NCBI RefSeq assembly: GCF_018811945.1
Contig: NZ_JACRVU010000001.1
Coordinates: 71,476 to 135,475 of the forward strand
Direction: 5' to 3'
Source: Gluconobacter sp. P1C6_b
Lineage (GTDB): Bacteria > Pseudomonadota > Alphaproteobacteria > Acetobacterales > Acetobacteraceae
DNA: 64,000 nucleotides
Both the position numbers and the translations under genes were made by a program. Positions 25,970 to 34,448 of this stretch are shown here, one piece after another; the stretch's first letter is position 1, and every line of letters begins with the position of its first letter. The notes beneath the pieces are model-generated. The model had not been told where the DNA came from and ran no database searches. It saw only the letters and a list, made by a program, of their open reading frames with translations.

Positions 25970-27838
25970 ATGAATTCTACAGCCTCGACGCAGACGCCCG
26001 CCCCCAGTCTGCATATCGCCCTTGTCGGAAATCCGAACTGCGGCAAGACGTCCCTGTTCAACCAGCTGACGGGAAGCCGACAGAAGGTTGCGAACTATGC
26101 GGGCGTGACAGTCGAGCGCAAGGAAGGGTTCTTCAGCACTCCAAATGGTCGTGCGATCCGCGTGCTGGACCTGCCAGGCGCCTACAGCCTTGATTCGACC
26201 AGCCCGGACGAGGACGTCACGCGCGATGTCTGTCTGGGCCGCCACCGCTCCGAACCACAGCCTGAAATGCTGGTGGCCGTCATTTCGGCGACCAATCTGC
26301 GCCTGCATCTGCGCTTTCTGCTGGAACTCAAACAGCTCGGCCTGCCGGTCATCGTCGCGCTGAACATGATGGACGAAGCCCGGCGCAACGGACTCCAGAT
26401 CGACGTCGCCGGATTGCAGGCCGATCTGGGTATGCCCATCGTGCCCGTCGTCAGTCTCAACCGCGCGGGCGTCGTGCCTCTTCTTCAGGCCCTCGATCTG
26501 CCCCTTCCCGCGCCACCGGACCCGCTCCCGGCGGGGATCGATCCCCACATGGAAGTGCGACGGCTTCTGGCGACCTATGTCGTCGATCCTTCCGCGGGAA
26601 CGGACCGCCTGACCGACCGGCTGGACCGGCTGTTCCTGCATCCGGTCTGGGGGCCGGTCATTCTTCTGGTCGTGCTGTTCGTCATGTTCCAGACGGTTTT
26701 CGCCTGGGCGCAGCCGCTCATGGACGGGCTGGACAGCGGGATCTCGACCTTCGGGCAGATCGTCCTCAAGCCCCTGCCGGATGGCATTCTGCACAGCCTT
26801 CTGGCCGATGGCGTAATTGCCGGGGCGGGCACGGTCATCGTGTTCCTGCCGCAGATCCTCATCCTGTTCCTGTGGATCCTCGCCCTTGAGGAATCCGGCT
26901 ATCTGCCCCGCGCCGCCTTCCTGCTGGACCGGCTGATGGCGCTGGCCGGCCTGAGCGGCCGCTCCTTCATTCCCCTGCTGTCGAGCTTTGCCTGCGCCAT
27001 TCCGGGCATCATGGCGGCCCGGACCATCCAGAACCCGCGCGACCGTCTGGTCACGATCCTGATCGCACCGCTCATGACGTGTTCGGCGCGTCTGCCGGTC
27101 TATACGCTGCTGATCGGCGCGTTCGTGCCGCACCGCACCATCCTGGGGATTTTCGGGCTTCAGGGGCTGGTGCTGTTCGGGCTCTATGCCGTGGCCATCG
27201 TCAGCGGCGTGATCGCCGCCCGTGTCATGACGCGGGGCGTGAAGTCCGAAGAGCATCCGCTGCTGCTCGAACTGCCGCCCTATCGCCGCCCGAACCTCAA
27301 GAGCCTGGCACTCGGCCTGTGGCAGCGCGCGGTGATGTTTCTCTCCCGCGTGGGAACGATCATCGTCTCGCTGAACGTGCTGCTCTGGGCGTTGTCGAGC
27401 TTCCCGCTGCCGCCCGCCGGCGCTCCGGGTGCCCCCATCGACTACAGTCTGGCCGGACGCATCGGCCATCTGATGCAGTGGGTGTTCGCGCCCATTGGCT
27501 TCAACTGGCAGATCTGCGTCTCGCTGATCCCGGGGCTTGCGGCGCGTGAAGTGGCCGTCAGTTCACTGGCGACCGTCTATGCCATCGGGGCCACGGATGA
27601 CGGCGCGGCTGACAAGCTCCTGCCGCTGCTCTCGACGCAGTGGAGCATGGCCACCGCATTTTCGCTGCTGGCCTGGTATGTTTATGCGCCGCAATGCATT
27701 TCCACGCTGGCTGTCATGCGGCGGGAAACCGGATCGATCAAAACCGTTCTATGGGCTGCGGCGTATCTGTTTGGCTTGGCCTATCTGGCGGCGTTCCTGA
27801 CCTATCACATCACCCGCGCCATTACGGGAGTTCCCTGA
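25970..27838 (+). CDS. feoB: Ferrous iron transporter FeoB
   Basis: Inner-membrane Fe(II) transporter (622 residues). The N-terminal G domain has G1 GNPNCGKTS (residues 20-28), the G2-region YAGVTVERKEG, G3 DLPGAYSL and G4 NMMDEA. The membrane part (from about residue 220) carries two Gate domains, including EESGYLPRAAFLLDRLMALAGLSGRSFIPLLSSFACAIPGIMA-type sequence with the conserved cysteine. It is shorter than E. coli FeoB but in the usual range for alphaproteobacteria. Stop and next start overlap (TGATG). Confidence 0.95.
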   Translation: MNSTASTQTPAPSLHIALVGNPNCGKTSLFNQLTGSRQKVANYAGVTVERKEGFFSTPNGRAIRVLDLPGAYSLDSTSPDEDVTRDVCLGRHRSEPQPEMLVAVISATNLRLHLRFLLELKQLGLPVIVALNMMDEARRNGLQIDVAGLQADLGMPIVPVVSLNRAGVVPLLQALDLPLPAPPDPLPAGIDPHMEVRRLLATYVVDPSAGTDRLTDRLDRLFLHPVWGPVILLVVLFVMFQTVFAWAQPLMDGLDSGISTFGQIVLKPLPDGILHSLLADGVIAGAGTVIVFLPQILILFLWILALEESGYLPRAAFLLDRLMALAGLSGRSFIPLLSSFACAIPGIMAARTIQNPRDRLVTILIAPLMTCSARLPVYTLLIGAFVPHRTILGIFGLQGLVLFGLYAVAIVSGVIAARVMTRGVKSEEHPLLLELPPYRRPNLKSLALGLWQRAVMFLSRVGTIIVSLNVLLWALSSFPLPPAGAPGAPIDYSLAGRIGHLMQWVFAPIGFNWQICVSLIPGLAAREVAVSSLATVYAIGATDDGAADKLLPLLSTQWSMATAFSLLAWYVYAPQCISTLAVMRRETGSIKTVLWAAAYLFGLAYLAAFLTYHITRAITGVP

Positions 27839-28029
27839 TGATCGAAGTTGCTGTTGCCCTGCTGATCGTCTGCGCCGCCGCAATTTACTGGTATGCGCGC
27901 CTCTTCCCACAGGGTTGGGGCCGCCTGCGCACGGCCGTGGGCTTCGCACCCGCCCCGCAACCCACGATCGGCAAGGGCTGCGGCGGCTGCTCGGGCTGCG
28001 ACCGGTCCGGCAAGGGCGGCTGCCACTAA
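27838..28029 (+). CDS. FeoB-associated Cys-rich membrane protein
   Basis: A 63-residue protein with one N-terminal membrane helix (VAVALLIVCAAAIYWYA) and a C-terminal Cys/Gly tail (GKGCGGCSGCDRSGKGGCH). It matches in layout the small Cys-rich proteins that follow feoB in many bacteria and the DUF6587-type proteins of alphaproteobacteria. Its start overlaps the feoB stop by one base, so translation is coupled. It may fill the place of FeoC; function unproven. Confidence 0.75.
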   Translation: MIEVAVALLIVCAAAIYWYARLFPQGWGRLRTAVGFAPAPQPTIGKGCGGCSGCDRSGKGGCH

Positions 28030-28048
28030 GATAGCCGCCCCTGCGGGG

Positions 28049-29638
28049 TCAGGCTTTCTGAAGGCCCGGATTGCCGCGCTCGACGGCAAAACTGGCATAG
28101 GTGGACAGCGCGCCGTCGCGAACCATAACGCGATCGATGATCTTCAGATCGGCGTGCCAGACATTTGGCCCTACATCACACAGCACATAACCGCGCTTGT
28201 CGGTCGTAGCTTTCAGATGCGGGTTCTCGCTGCGGGCGATCCGGCTGAAATGATCGTCATCACCAAGCCCGTCCGCGCCCGATGAAATGGACGTCGCCAG
28301 AAACTCGACCGAGACCGGCTTGCCCCGCCCCGGTTCAACCAGCAGGTCCCCGGCGAAATGCCGGTGCGCGTCTCCGGTCACATTGACCACATTGCCGGGG
28401 CAATGCGTGTCGATGAAATCCAGCAGGCGCTTGCGGCTGTAGAGATAGCCCGACCACTGATCCATGCTGTAAACCAGCTCGGAATGGGCGGATTTACGAT
28501 GCGCCAGATCCATGAGCATGACCTGATGCGCCAGCAGGTTCCATTTCGCATTCGACTGTCCCAGACCGTTGAACAGCCATTCTTCCTGCTGCGCGCCCAT
28601 CATGGTGCGCTCGGGCGACCAGACATCCCTGCCCTGCGCCGCATTCGTGTCGCCGTAAGCCTGATCGCTGCGGTACTGACGCGTATCCAGCACGAACATG
28701 TTCATCAGGTCACCGAAGCGGAAGCTGCGATAGAGCTGCATGTGGCTGCCATCGGGAATTGACGTCGCCCGCAGCGGCATATTCTCGTAATACGCCTGTA
28801 GCCCCGACGCCCGGCGCAGACGGAAAATCTCCGGTGGCGTGCCGTCCTGATCCGTATCCCCGGCCCAGTTGTTATCGATCTCATGGTCATCAAAGCTGAC
28901 GATCCAGGACGTCGCCGCATGGGCGGCCTGAAGATCCGGGTCCATTTTGTACTGGGCATAACGGCGGCGATATTCGTCCAGCGAATAACATTCCGGACCG
29001 ACATGGCGGCGCAGGACATGGGCCTTGTGGCCGTCAATGTCGCGCAGATGATCCCCGCTGTCCGGGCCTTCGTAAATGTAATCGCCATAATGGAACACGA
29101 AATCGATCGGCTCGTTCGCGATGGCGCGCCAGGCGGTGTAGTAGCCATATTCGTAATGCTGGCAGCCAGCTGCTGCGAAACGGACGCGCGACAGCGGCGT
29201 ACCCGGCAGCGGGAGCGTGCGGCCCCGGCCAACGGCGCTTTCGTAACCCGCGATATGGAAGCGATACCAGTACGGACGGTCCGGCTTCAGACCGGCCACC
29301 TCGACATGAACCGAATGGCCAAGCTCGGGATGCGCCAGCGTCTGTCCGCTCTGCACGGGTTTCGAGAAACTCTCGTCCTCGCTGACCTCCCAGTTCACCA
29401 GAACCGGCTTGAGGACTTCCATCCCGCCCGCCTCTTCCAGCGGGTTCGGGGCCAGCCGCGTCCAGAGTACCAGCCCGTCGGACGCAGGATCACCGGACGC
29501 CACGCCGAGCTGGAACGGAAACGTCTTGAAGCTCGGGTTCTTTTCCAGATCGCGCGGAACTGCGGCCCGCAGGGCGCGGATGCGCGTGGACAGGAGGAGA
29601 CCCGCACCAAGGCCGGTCAGCAGGCTTCTACGTTTCAT
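28049..29638 (-). CDS. phoD: PhoD-type alkaline phosphatase/phosphodiesterase
   Basis: Exported metallophosphoesterase of the PhoD family (529 residues) that releases phosphate from phosphodiesters. The Tat signal MKRRSLLTGLGAGLLLSTRIRAL is clear. The N-terminal Fn3-like domain (FQLGVASGDPASDGLVLWTRL) is followed by the metal site: AAGCQHYEYGYY, HYGDYIYEG (about residue 190), DDHEIDNNW (about residue 255) and TGDAHRHF (about residue 425). Start: the ATG at 29638 gives the Tat signal; an ATG at 29647 has the better ribosome site (AAAGAAG) and adds three residues. Divergent from the fecI-like gene. Leader hairpins are listed separately. Confidence 0.9.
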   Translation of the reverse strand: MKRRSLLTGLGAGLLLSTRIRALRAAVPRDLEKNPSFKTFPFQLGVASGDPASDGLVLWTRLAPNPLEEAGGMEVLKPVLVNWEVSEDESFSKPVQSGQTLAHPELGHSVHVEVAGLKPDRPYWYRFHIAGYESAVGRGRTLPLPGTPLSRVRFAAAGCQHYEYGYYTAWRAIANEPIDFVFHYGDYIYEGPDSGDHLRDIDGHKAHVLRRHVGPECYSLDEYRRRYAQYKMDPDLQAAHAATSWIVSFDDHEIDNNWAGDTDQDGTPPEIFRLRRASGLQAYYENMPLRATSIPDGSHMQLYRSFRFGDLMNMFVLDTRQYRSDQAYGDTNAAQGRDVWSPERTMMGAQQEEWLFNGLGQSNAKWNLLAHQVMLMDLAHRKSAHSELVYSMDQWSGYLYSRKRLLDFIDTHCPGNVVNVTGDAHRHFAGDLLVEPGRGKPVSVEFLATSISSGADGLGDDDHFSRIARSENPHLKATTDKRGYVLCDVGPNVWHADLKIIDRVMVRDGALSTYASFAVERGNPGLQKA

Positions 29639-29667
29639 GAACACCATGCAGCACTTCTTTCCAACAG

Positions 29668-29752
29668 AGCCCGGTTCGCAGCGGAACCGGGCTCCCAGAG
29701 GTCTTGGGACACACACCCTCCGTTGTGTGGACACATGGCAAAGGGTTTTGCC
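29668..29752 (-). promoter_or_regulatory. Hairpins in the phoD leader
   Basis: AGCCCGGTT/AACCGGGCT is a perfect 9-bp stem with an 8-base loop (29668-29693), just before the phoD ribosome site. GGCAAA/TTTGCC with a 4-base loop lies at 29737-29752, flanked by GTGTGG and CCACAC. They could shape the phoD leader or protect its mRNA; no Pho box was recognised. Confidence 0.35.
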
Positions 29753-29889
29753 CACACCCCGAAGCGGCATTTCATGAAACTGTCACGAATGAGAGCGTAC
29801 GAATTCCCTAAACGCTTGTCCGCCATCGCCCGGACAACTAACTCCCCGGCGCGGCGGTGATTCGAAAACGTCCAGCAACGGGAACATGG

Positions 29890-30363
29890 ATGCGCTGTCA
29901 GCAGGAATGGTTGCGTCTTTATCGCAGGGTGCGTTCCCGGACCCGCCGGGAGGATGCGGATGATCACCTTCAGAATGCGCTCGTGAATTATTTCGAGCGA
30001 CCTGAAGGCAGCGTGCAGCATCAGGAAGCCTATATTACCCGTAGCGCCATCAATTCCTCGCTCAATGCGATCCGTCGCGAGCAGCAGGGATACGTGCAGG
30101 CGGCGGAAGGGTTCGAGGCGCTCCTCGAGACCCCGGACCCTGCGCCTTCGCAGGAAGAGATCTATGAATCGGGCCAGAAGCTGGCGCATTTCCGTGCGGG
30201 CTGCGAACAGCTTCCGGACAGGACCCGCCAGATCTTTCTGATGAACCGTGTTGAAAAAATGAAGTACAGCCATATTGCGAAATCACTGGCGATCAGTGAA
30301 AGCAGTGTTGAAAAACATATCGCAAAGGCGCTGGTCTTCCTTTCAACATGGATGGATTATTGA
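29890..30363 (+). CDS. FecI-like ECF sigma factor
   Basis: ECF sigma factor (157 residues from the ATG at 29890; a GTG at 29857 would add 11). Region 2 is QEWLRLYRRVRSRTRREDADDHLQNALVNYFE and region 4 is LPDRTRQIFLMNRVEKMKYSHIAKSLAISESSVEKHIAKAL, a helix-turn-helix typical of the iron-starvation group. It is followed after 12 bp by a FecR-type regulator and then a TonB receptor with an STN domain, the complete cell-surface signalling set. It should direct transcription of the receptor gene when the ligand is bound. Confidence 0.9.
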   Translation: MRCQQEWLRLYRRVRSRTRREDADDHLQNALVNYFERPEGSVQHQEAYITRSAINSSLNAIRREQQGYVQAAEGFEALLETPDPAPSQEEIYESGQKLAHFRAGCEQLPDRTRQIFLMNRVEKMKYSHIAKSLAISESSVEKHIAKALVFLSTWMDY

Positions 30364-30375
30364 AATACCGATCTG

Positions 30376-31299
30376 ATGGATGTCACCAAAACCCGTGCGG
30401 CAGAATGGATTGCACGACTGCATGCCGAGGACTGCACGGAACGCGATCATGACAGGTTCCGGGAGTGGCTGGCGAGCGATCCCCGGAACGGTCCGGTCTT
30501 CGAACATCTGACCGAACTGTGGGAACTGGCAGGTGGCGTCGCAGCACCATCCGTTACGGTTCCGCACCAGAAAATAGGCCGTCGTACGTTCAGCCGGCGG
30601 CATGCGCTGGCCGGGCTGGCCGGGCTGGCCGCGACGGTTTTTCTGGCAGTGCCTCCCTGGGAAGGCGCGCATGCCAGCCGGATCGAGGAAACGGGCACCG
30701 GCAGCATCCGCGATATCCGCATCACGCCCCATACCCATTGCCGCCTCGATACCCAGACCCGCCTTGTAGTGGGGCGCAACGGACAGCAGGCGCGGCTGTG
30801 TCACGGACAGGTCATGCTCTCGACGTCCGGTCCGGACGCATTCCATCTGGCCGCTGATGGCATGACCGTGCAGCTTCACGGACAGACGGCCGCTGATATC
30901 CGGATCAACAGCGGCGATACGGAAGTCACGGCCGTTCGGGGCAAGGTGTTCCTGAGTGCCGCGGCTCTGCGGGCGGCGGGGCGCTGGGTCATGCCGGGAC
31001 AGCGCCTGCGGATGTACCGCAATGGCGGGTGGAACATCGATTATCCCGATCTGGAAACGCTTCTGTCCTGGCAGGGCGGAGAACTGGTGTTCCGCAACCA
31101 GCCGCTGGCGGAAGTGATCCAGGAAATCAACCGCTATGCCTCGCGCCAGATCGTTCTGTCCGCGCCGCGTCTGGCCTCGCAGCGTCTGAGCGGCGTTTAT
31201 CATGTGCGACAGGGGGATGCGTTTTTGCAGATGCTTCCGCATCTGCTGCCACTGCGCATCCGGCCCACCCATAACGCTTACGAAATCATTGCTTTGTGA
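30376..31299 (+). CDS. FecR-like sigma regulator
   Basis: Inner-membrane regulator (307 residues). The N-terminal DUF4880-type region (AAEWIARLHAEDCTERDHDRFREWLASDPRNGPVFEHL) binds the sigma factor. One membrane helix lies near residues 78-94 (three imperfect copies of a 9-bp unit encode ALAGLAGLAA). The periplasmic FecR domain follows (RLVVGRNGQQARLCHGQVML, VTAVRGKVFL), and the C-terminal STN-like part (LVFRNQPLAEVIQEINRYASRQIVLS) contacts the receptor. Confidence 0.92.
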   Translation: MDVTKTRAAEWIARLHAEDCTERDHDRFREWLASDPRNGPVFEHLTELWELAGGVAAPSVTVPHQKIGRRTFSRRHALAGLAGLAATVFLAVPPWEGAHASRIEETGTGSIRDIRITPHTHCRLDTQTRLVVGRNGQQARLCHGQVMLSTSGPDAFHLAADGMTVQLHGQTAADIRINSGDTEVTAVRGKVFLSAAALRAAGRWVMPGQRLRMYRNGGWNIDYPDLETLLSWQGGELVFRNQPLAEVIQEINRYASRQIVLSAPRLASQRLSGVYHVRQGDAFLQMLPHLLPLRIRPTHNAYEIIAL

Positions 31300-31398
31300 C
31301 GTTTCGATGAAAACCGTCACACCACGCTGAGGGTTCCGATTTTTCATCTGTCTTCCTGTCGAGACCGCATTCAGGCCCGACGACAGGAAACGAGCCCC

Positions 31399-34083
31399 AT
31401 GACCCCGCCCACCCGTTACCCCCGCCGCACCGTTCTGCTTCTGTCGGCAGGCGCAACCATTCTGACGCAGACGCTGTCCAGCGCCTTCGCGGCCCCCACA
31501 TCCAGCGTGCATATCGCGCCGCAGCCCATGGGGCAGGCCCTCGTGACACTGGGGCAGCAGACCGGTCGCAACATCATCTTCACGTCCGATGCGGTGGCCA
31601 ATCTCCGCGCACCAGCCCTGAATGGCACCCTGTCGCCAGATGAGGCCGTCAAGCGCCTGCTGCGCGGCAGCGGACTGAAGGCCGAGGCCATGCCGGATGG
31701 CGGCGTCATCATCCGCAAGGGCACGTCCCCCCGCCCAAAGCCGCAGCGCCTGCGTGAGACGCAGGCGCATGAGATCGAGCAGATCGTCGCAACCGGCCAC
31801 CGCACACGTTCGGTCATGAGTGTCAGCGGTGACGAAATGCAGACGCTCATGCCGGGCCAGAGCCCGATGCAGGCGCTGGACCTGCTGCCGGGCGTGACGT
31901 TCACCAACGTCGATCCCTGGGGCAATAACGAGCAGAACTCCAGCATTTACGTCCACGGCTTCAACCAGAACCAGCTCGGCTACACGATGGACGGCGTGCC
32001 GCTCGGTGCCGGGGCCTATGGCAACTATAACGGCCTGTCCCCGCAGCGCGCGGCCATCAGTGAAGATATCGGATCGACGTCCCTGTCGTCAGGCGCCGGT
32101 GCGCTGGGCACGGCCTCGACCAGCAATCTGGGCGGGACGATCGAGTTCACCACGCGCGACCCGAAGCAGAAGGCTGGCGCCACAATCAACCAGACCTTCG
32201 GCAGCTATTCCACATTCAGAACATTCGCGCGCGTTGATACGGGCAATTTCGGCAACGGCAACTCGGCCTATATGGCGTTTGCCCGTCAGGATGCGCGTCC
32301 GTGGAACCTCGGGAACGCCAACCGTCAGGGCGGATATCAGGTGAACGGGAAATTCGTTCATAAAGGCGAGAACACCACCATCACCGCCTATTTCGACTGG
32401 CAGAACAAGGCCGAGCCGAACACGCAGGGCCTGACCGCTCCGACGGATCTCTATGCCCGCGGCGCCTTCTACCCGGATCTGAACGCCGCTACTGCGGGAT
32501 ACCCGGCCGAAAGCTCCACGAAGGCGGGTCCGGCAACGCCGAACAACAAATATTACTTTTCCGCCGCGCAGCGGACCGACTACCTGACCTATCTGAAGAT
32601 TTCCCACCGGTTCAGCCCGAACCTGAACTGGGACAACCAACTTTACTTCCATTACGACGATGGCGCGGGCGTGGTGGCGACGTCCATCCGCACGAATGCG
32701 ATCCTGACCATTCTGGGCACGTATCTCGACCCGACCGGCACGAAATACATCAAGAACGGCCAGTTCACCTACAGTGTTGCAGGCATTGATCCGAAGGTCT
32801 GGGATGCCACGGGCGGCACGGCTTTTGCCGTTCGCACCACGGAATACAGCGACTATCGCGGGGGTCTGACCAGTACGCTGCATTACCGCCTTGGCCATCA
32901 CAATATCGAACTGGGCGGCTGGTATGAGCGCAACAACAACATGCAGGCCCGGCGCTGGTATCCGCTGACCGCCACCAATACCCTGACGCCCTACGAACGC
33001 CCCACCAACCCGCTCTTCACGCAGTGGCAGAACAATTTCTACACCAACACGTTCGTCACGCATTTGCAGGACAGCTGGAAGGTAACGCCGCGCCTGACAC
33101 TGACGGCAGGTTTCAAGTCCGAACTGGTCTATACGAACGGCACGCTGCCGATTGCCGCCCTGCCGCAGTCCCTGGCCTCGTCGGTTAAGGGCGCGAAAAC
33201 GATCGTCGATACCAGCACCCAGACCATCGCAGGCGGCACGATCCCGTCCTACAATCCGTTCCTGCCGGCTTTCGGCGCGCTGTGGAACTTCACACAGCAC
33301 GAGCAGCTTTTTGCCAATATCCAGGAGAACATGAACTCCTTTGCCTCCACCGGATATGGCTCGACGTCTCCCTGGGCCGTGTCCAATCAGGCGGATTTCG
33401 AGAAGTTCAAGCGCAGCGGCAAGCCTGAGTCGTCATGGACGTATGAAACCGGCATCCGCACCAGCCATCCGATCAATACGCCGATCCTGACCGGAATCAG
33501 TGGGCAGCTCGAATATTATCACGTCGATTTCTACAACCGTCTCGGCACCATCTCCCCACCGGGTCAGGGCATTTCGGGCGTCGGCAATACGGTGGCGAAT
33601 CTCGGCAGCGTCTCGACGAACGGCATGGACCTGTCGTTCACGCTGCGCTTTGGCCCGCATTTCTCGATCTATGACGCCGTGTCCTATGTCAGCAGCATCT
33701 ACGGCAACGACTTCATGGACGGCGCAACACTCTATGCCACGCAGGGCAAAAAGGTTCCGGCCATTCCGGCCTGGTCCGACAAGTTCGCCGTCAATTACAA
33801 TCAGGGCGGCTTCAATGCGCAGTTCAGCGGCAGCTATATGGGCGTCCGTCCGGGCACGATCACCAACAGCGTCATGGTACCGCCGCGTGTGCAACTCGCC
33901 TTCAGTTCCAGCTACACGTTCCGCCACATCCCGCACATGAACAGCCTCAAGCTCCAGTTCAATGCCAGCAACCTGACGAATGCCCGGTCCTGGTCCTCGA
34001 TCTCCGCGGGCGATGCCAGCACCTATACCGGCTATCCGACGGCACCCCGTATGTTCTTCGGAACGGTCTCAGCCGCCTTCTGA
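31399..34083 (+). CDS. TonB-dependent transducer receptor (FecA-like)
   Basis: Outer-membrane receptor and signal transducer of 894 residues. Signal peptide to about residue 33 (SSAFA). The STN domain (about residues 35-110: VHIAPQPMGQALVTLGQQTGRNIIF) interacts with the FecR-like protein. The plug follows (TGHRTRSVMSVSGDEMQTLMPG, LDLLPGVTFTNVDPWGNN), then a 22-strand barrel ending in FGTVSAAF. The plug lacks the DVPQS siderophore signature, and STN-plus-FecIR context is shared with receptors for siderophores and sometimes other ligands. Ligand unknown; the divergent PhoD gene is suggestive but not proof. Followed by a strong terminator. Confidence 0.92.
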   Translation: MTPPTRYPRRTVLLLSAGATILTQTLSSAFAAPTSSVHIAPQPMGQALVTLGQQTGRNIIFTSDAVANLRAPALNGTLSPDEAVKRLLRGSGLKAEAMPDGGVIIRKGTSPRPKPQRLRETQAHEIEQIVATGHRTRSVMSVSGDEMQTLMPGQSPMQALDLLPGVTFTNVDPWGNNEQNSSIYVHGFNQNQLGYTMDGVPLGAGAYGNYNGLSPQRAAISEDIGSTSLSSGAGALGTASTSNLGGTIEFTTRDPKQKAGATINQTFGSYSTFRTFARVDTGNFGNGNSAYMAFARQDARPWNLGNANRQGGYQVNGKFVHKGENTTITAYFDWQNKAEPNTQGLTAPTDLYARGAFYPDLNAATAGYPAESSTKAGPATPNNKYYFSAAQRTDYLTYLKISHRFSPNLNWDNQLYFHYDDGAGVVATSIRTNAILTILGTYLDPTGTKYIKNGQFTYSVAGIDPKVWDATGGTAFAVRTTEYSDYRGGLTSTLHYRLGHHNIELGGWYERNNNMQARRWYPLTATNTLTPYERPTNPLFTQWQNNFYTNTFVTHLQDSWKVTPRLTLTAGFKSELVYTNGTLPIAALPQSLASSVKGAKTIVDTSTQTIAGGTIPSYNPFLPAFGALWNFTQHEQLFANIQENMNSFASTGYGSTSPWAVSNQADFEKFKRSGKPESSWTYETGIRTSHPINTPILTGISGQLEYYHVDFYNRLGTISPPGQGISGVGNTVANLGSVSTNGMDLSFTLRFGPHFSIYDAVSYVSSIYGNDFMDGATLYATQGKKVPAIPAWSDKFAVNYNQGGFNAQFSGSYMGVRPGTITNSVMVPPRVQLAFSSSYTFRHIPHMNSLKLQFNASNLTNARSWSSISAGDASTYTGYPTAPRMFFGTVSAAF

Positions 34084-34448
34084 ACCCCGCCCTTTACCCG
34101 TATCCGGGCTTGAGCCTCTTCCCCCGCAGCATGCCGCTGTGGGAGAAGAGGCTTTTTCATGCCGGCAAGAGTCCCGCCGTTCACCCCTGCTGAACCCCTC
34201 GGATCACGCAGTCGTGAAGCCAGAAATTTTCCCGCTGTCTCCTGAACCCGAGGGCGGTCTGAAGAATGCAGGTTTGCCGGGGCCTGCGGACATCCCGCCC
34301 TTTTGAAGAAGCGTGCATTCTCCGTCCCATATCAGCGCAGCAGGATGTCATCACGGAAGTGTGTCATTTGATTGCAGCAAACCGAGCGCCTATGTCTCCC
34401 TGTGTCGAAGTTGTGACGCGACACGCCACAAGAGAATGGGATGACTTC
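34084..34448. other. Intergenic region before hpnR
   Basis: A 365-bp gap. It holds the terminator at 34113-34157 and, nearer hpnR, an inverted repeat GAATGCA (34264-34270) / TGCATTC (34314-34320) enclosing GCAGG/CCTGC (34268-34287). No other gene was recognised. Confidence 0.5.
34113..34157 (+). terminator. Intrinsic terminator after the FecA-like receptor
   Basis: AGCCTCTTC (34113-34121) pairs with GAAGAGGCT (34145-34153), continued inside by CCCGCAGC/GCTGTGGG, and is followed by T5. Long stable stem. Confidence 0.85.

Noticed and set aside
25703-27469. Open frame of 588 residues on the minus strand
   Set aside because: Antisense to feoA and feoB, both of which are clear genes.
30343-31956. 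Open frame of 537 residues on the minus strand
   Set aside because: Antisense to the fecR-like gene and the start of the receptor gene, both well supported.
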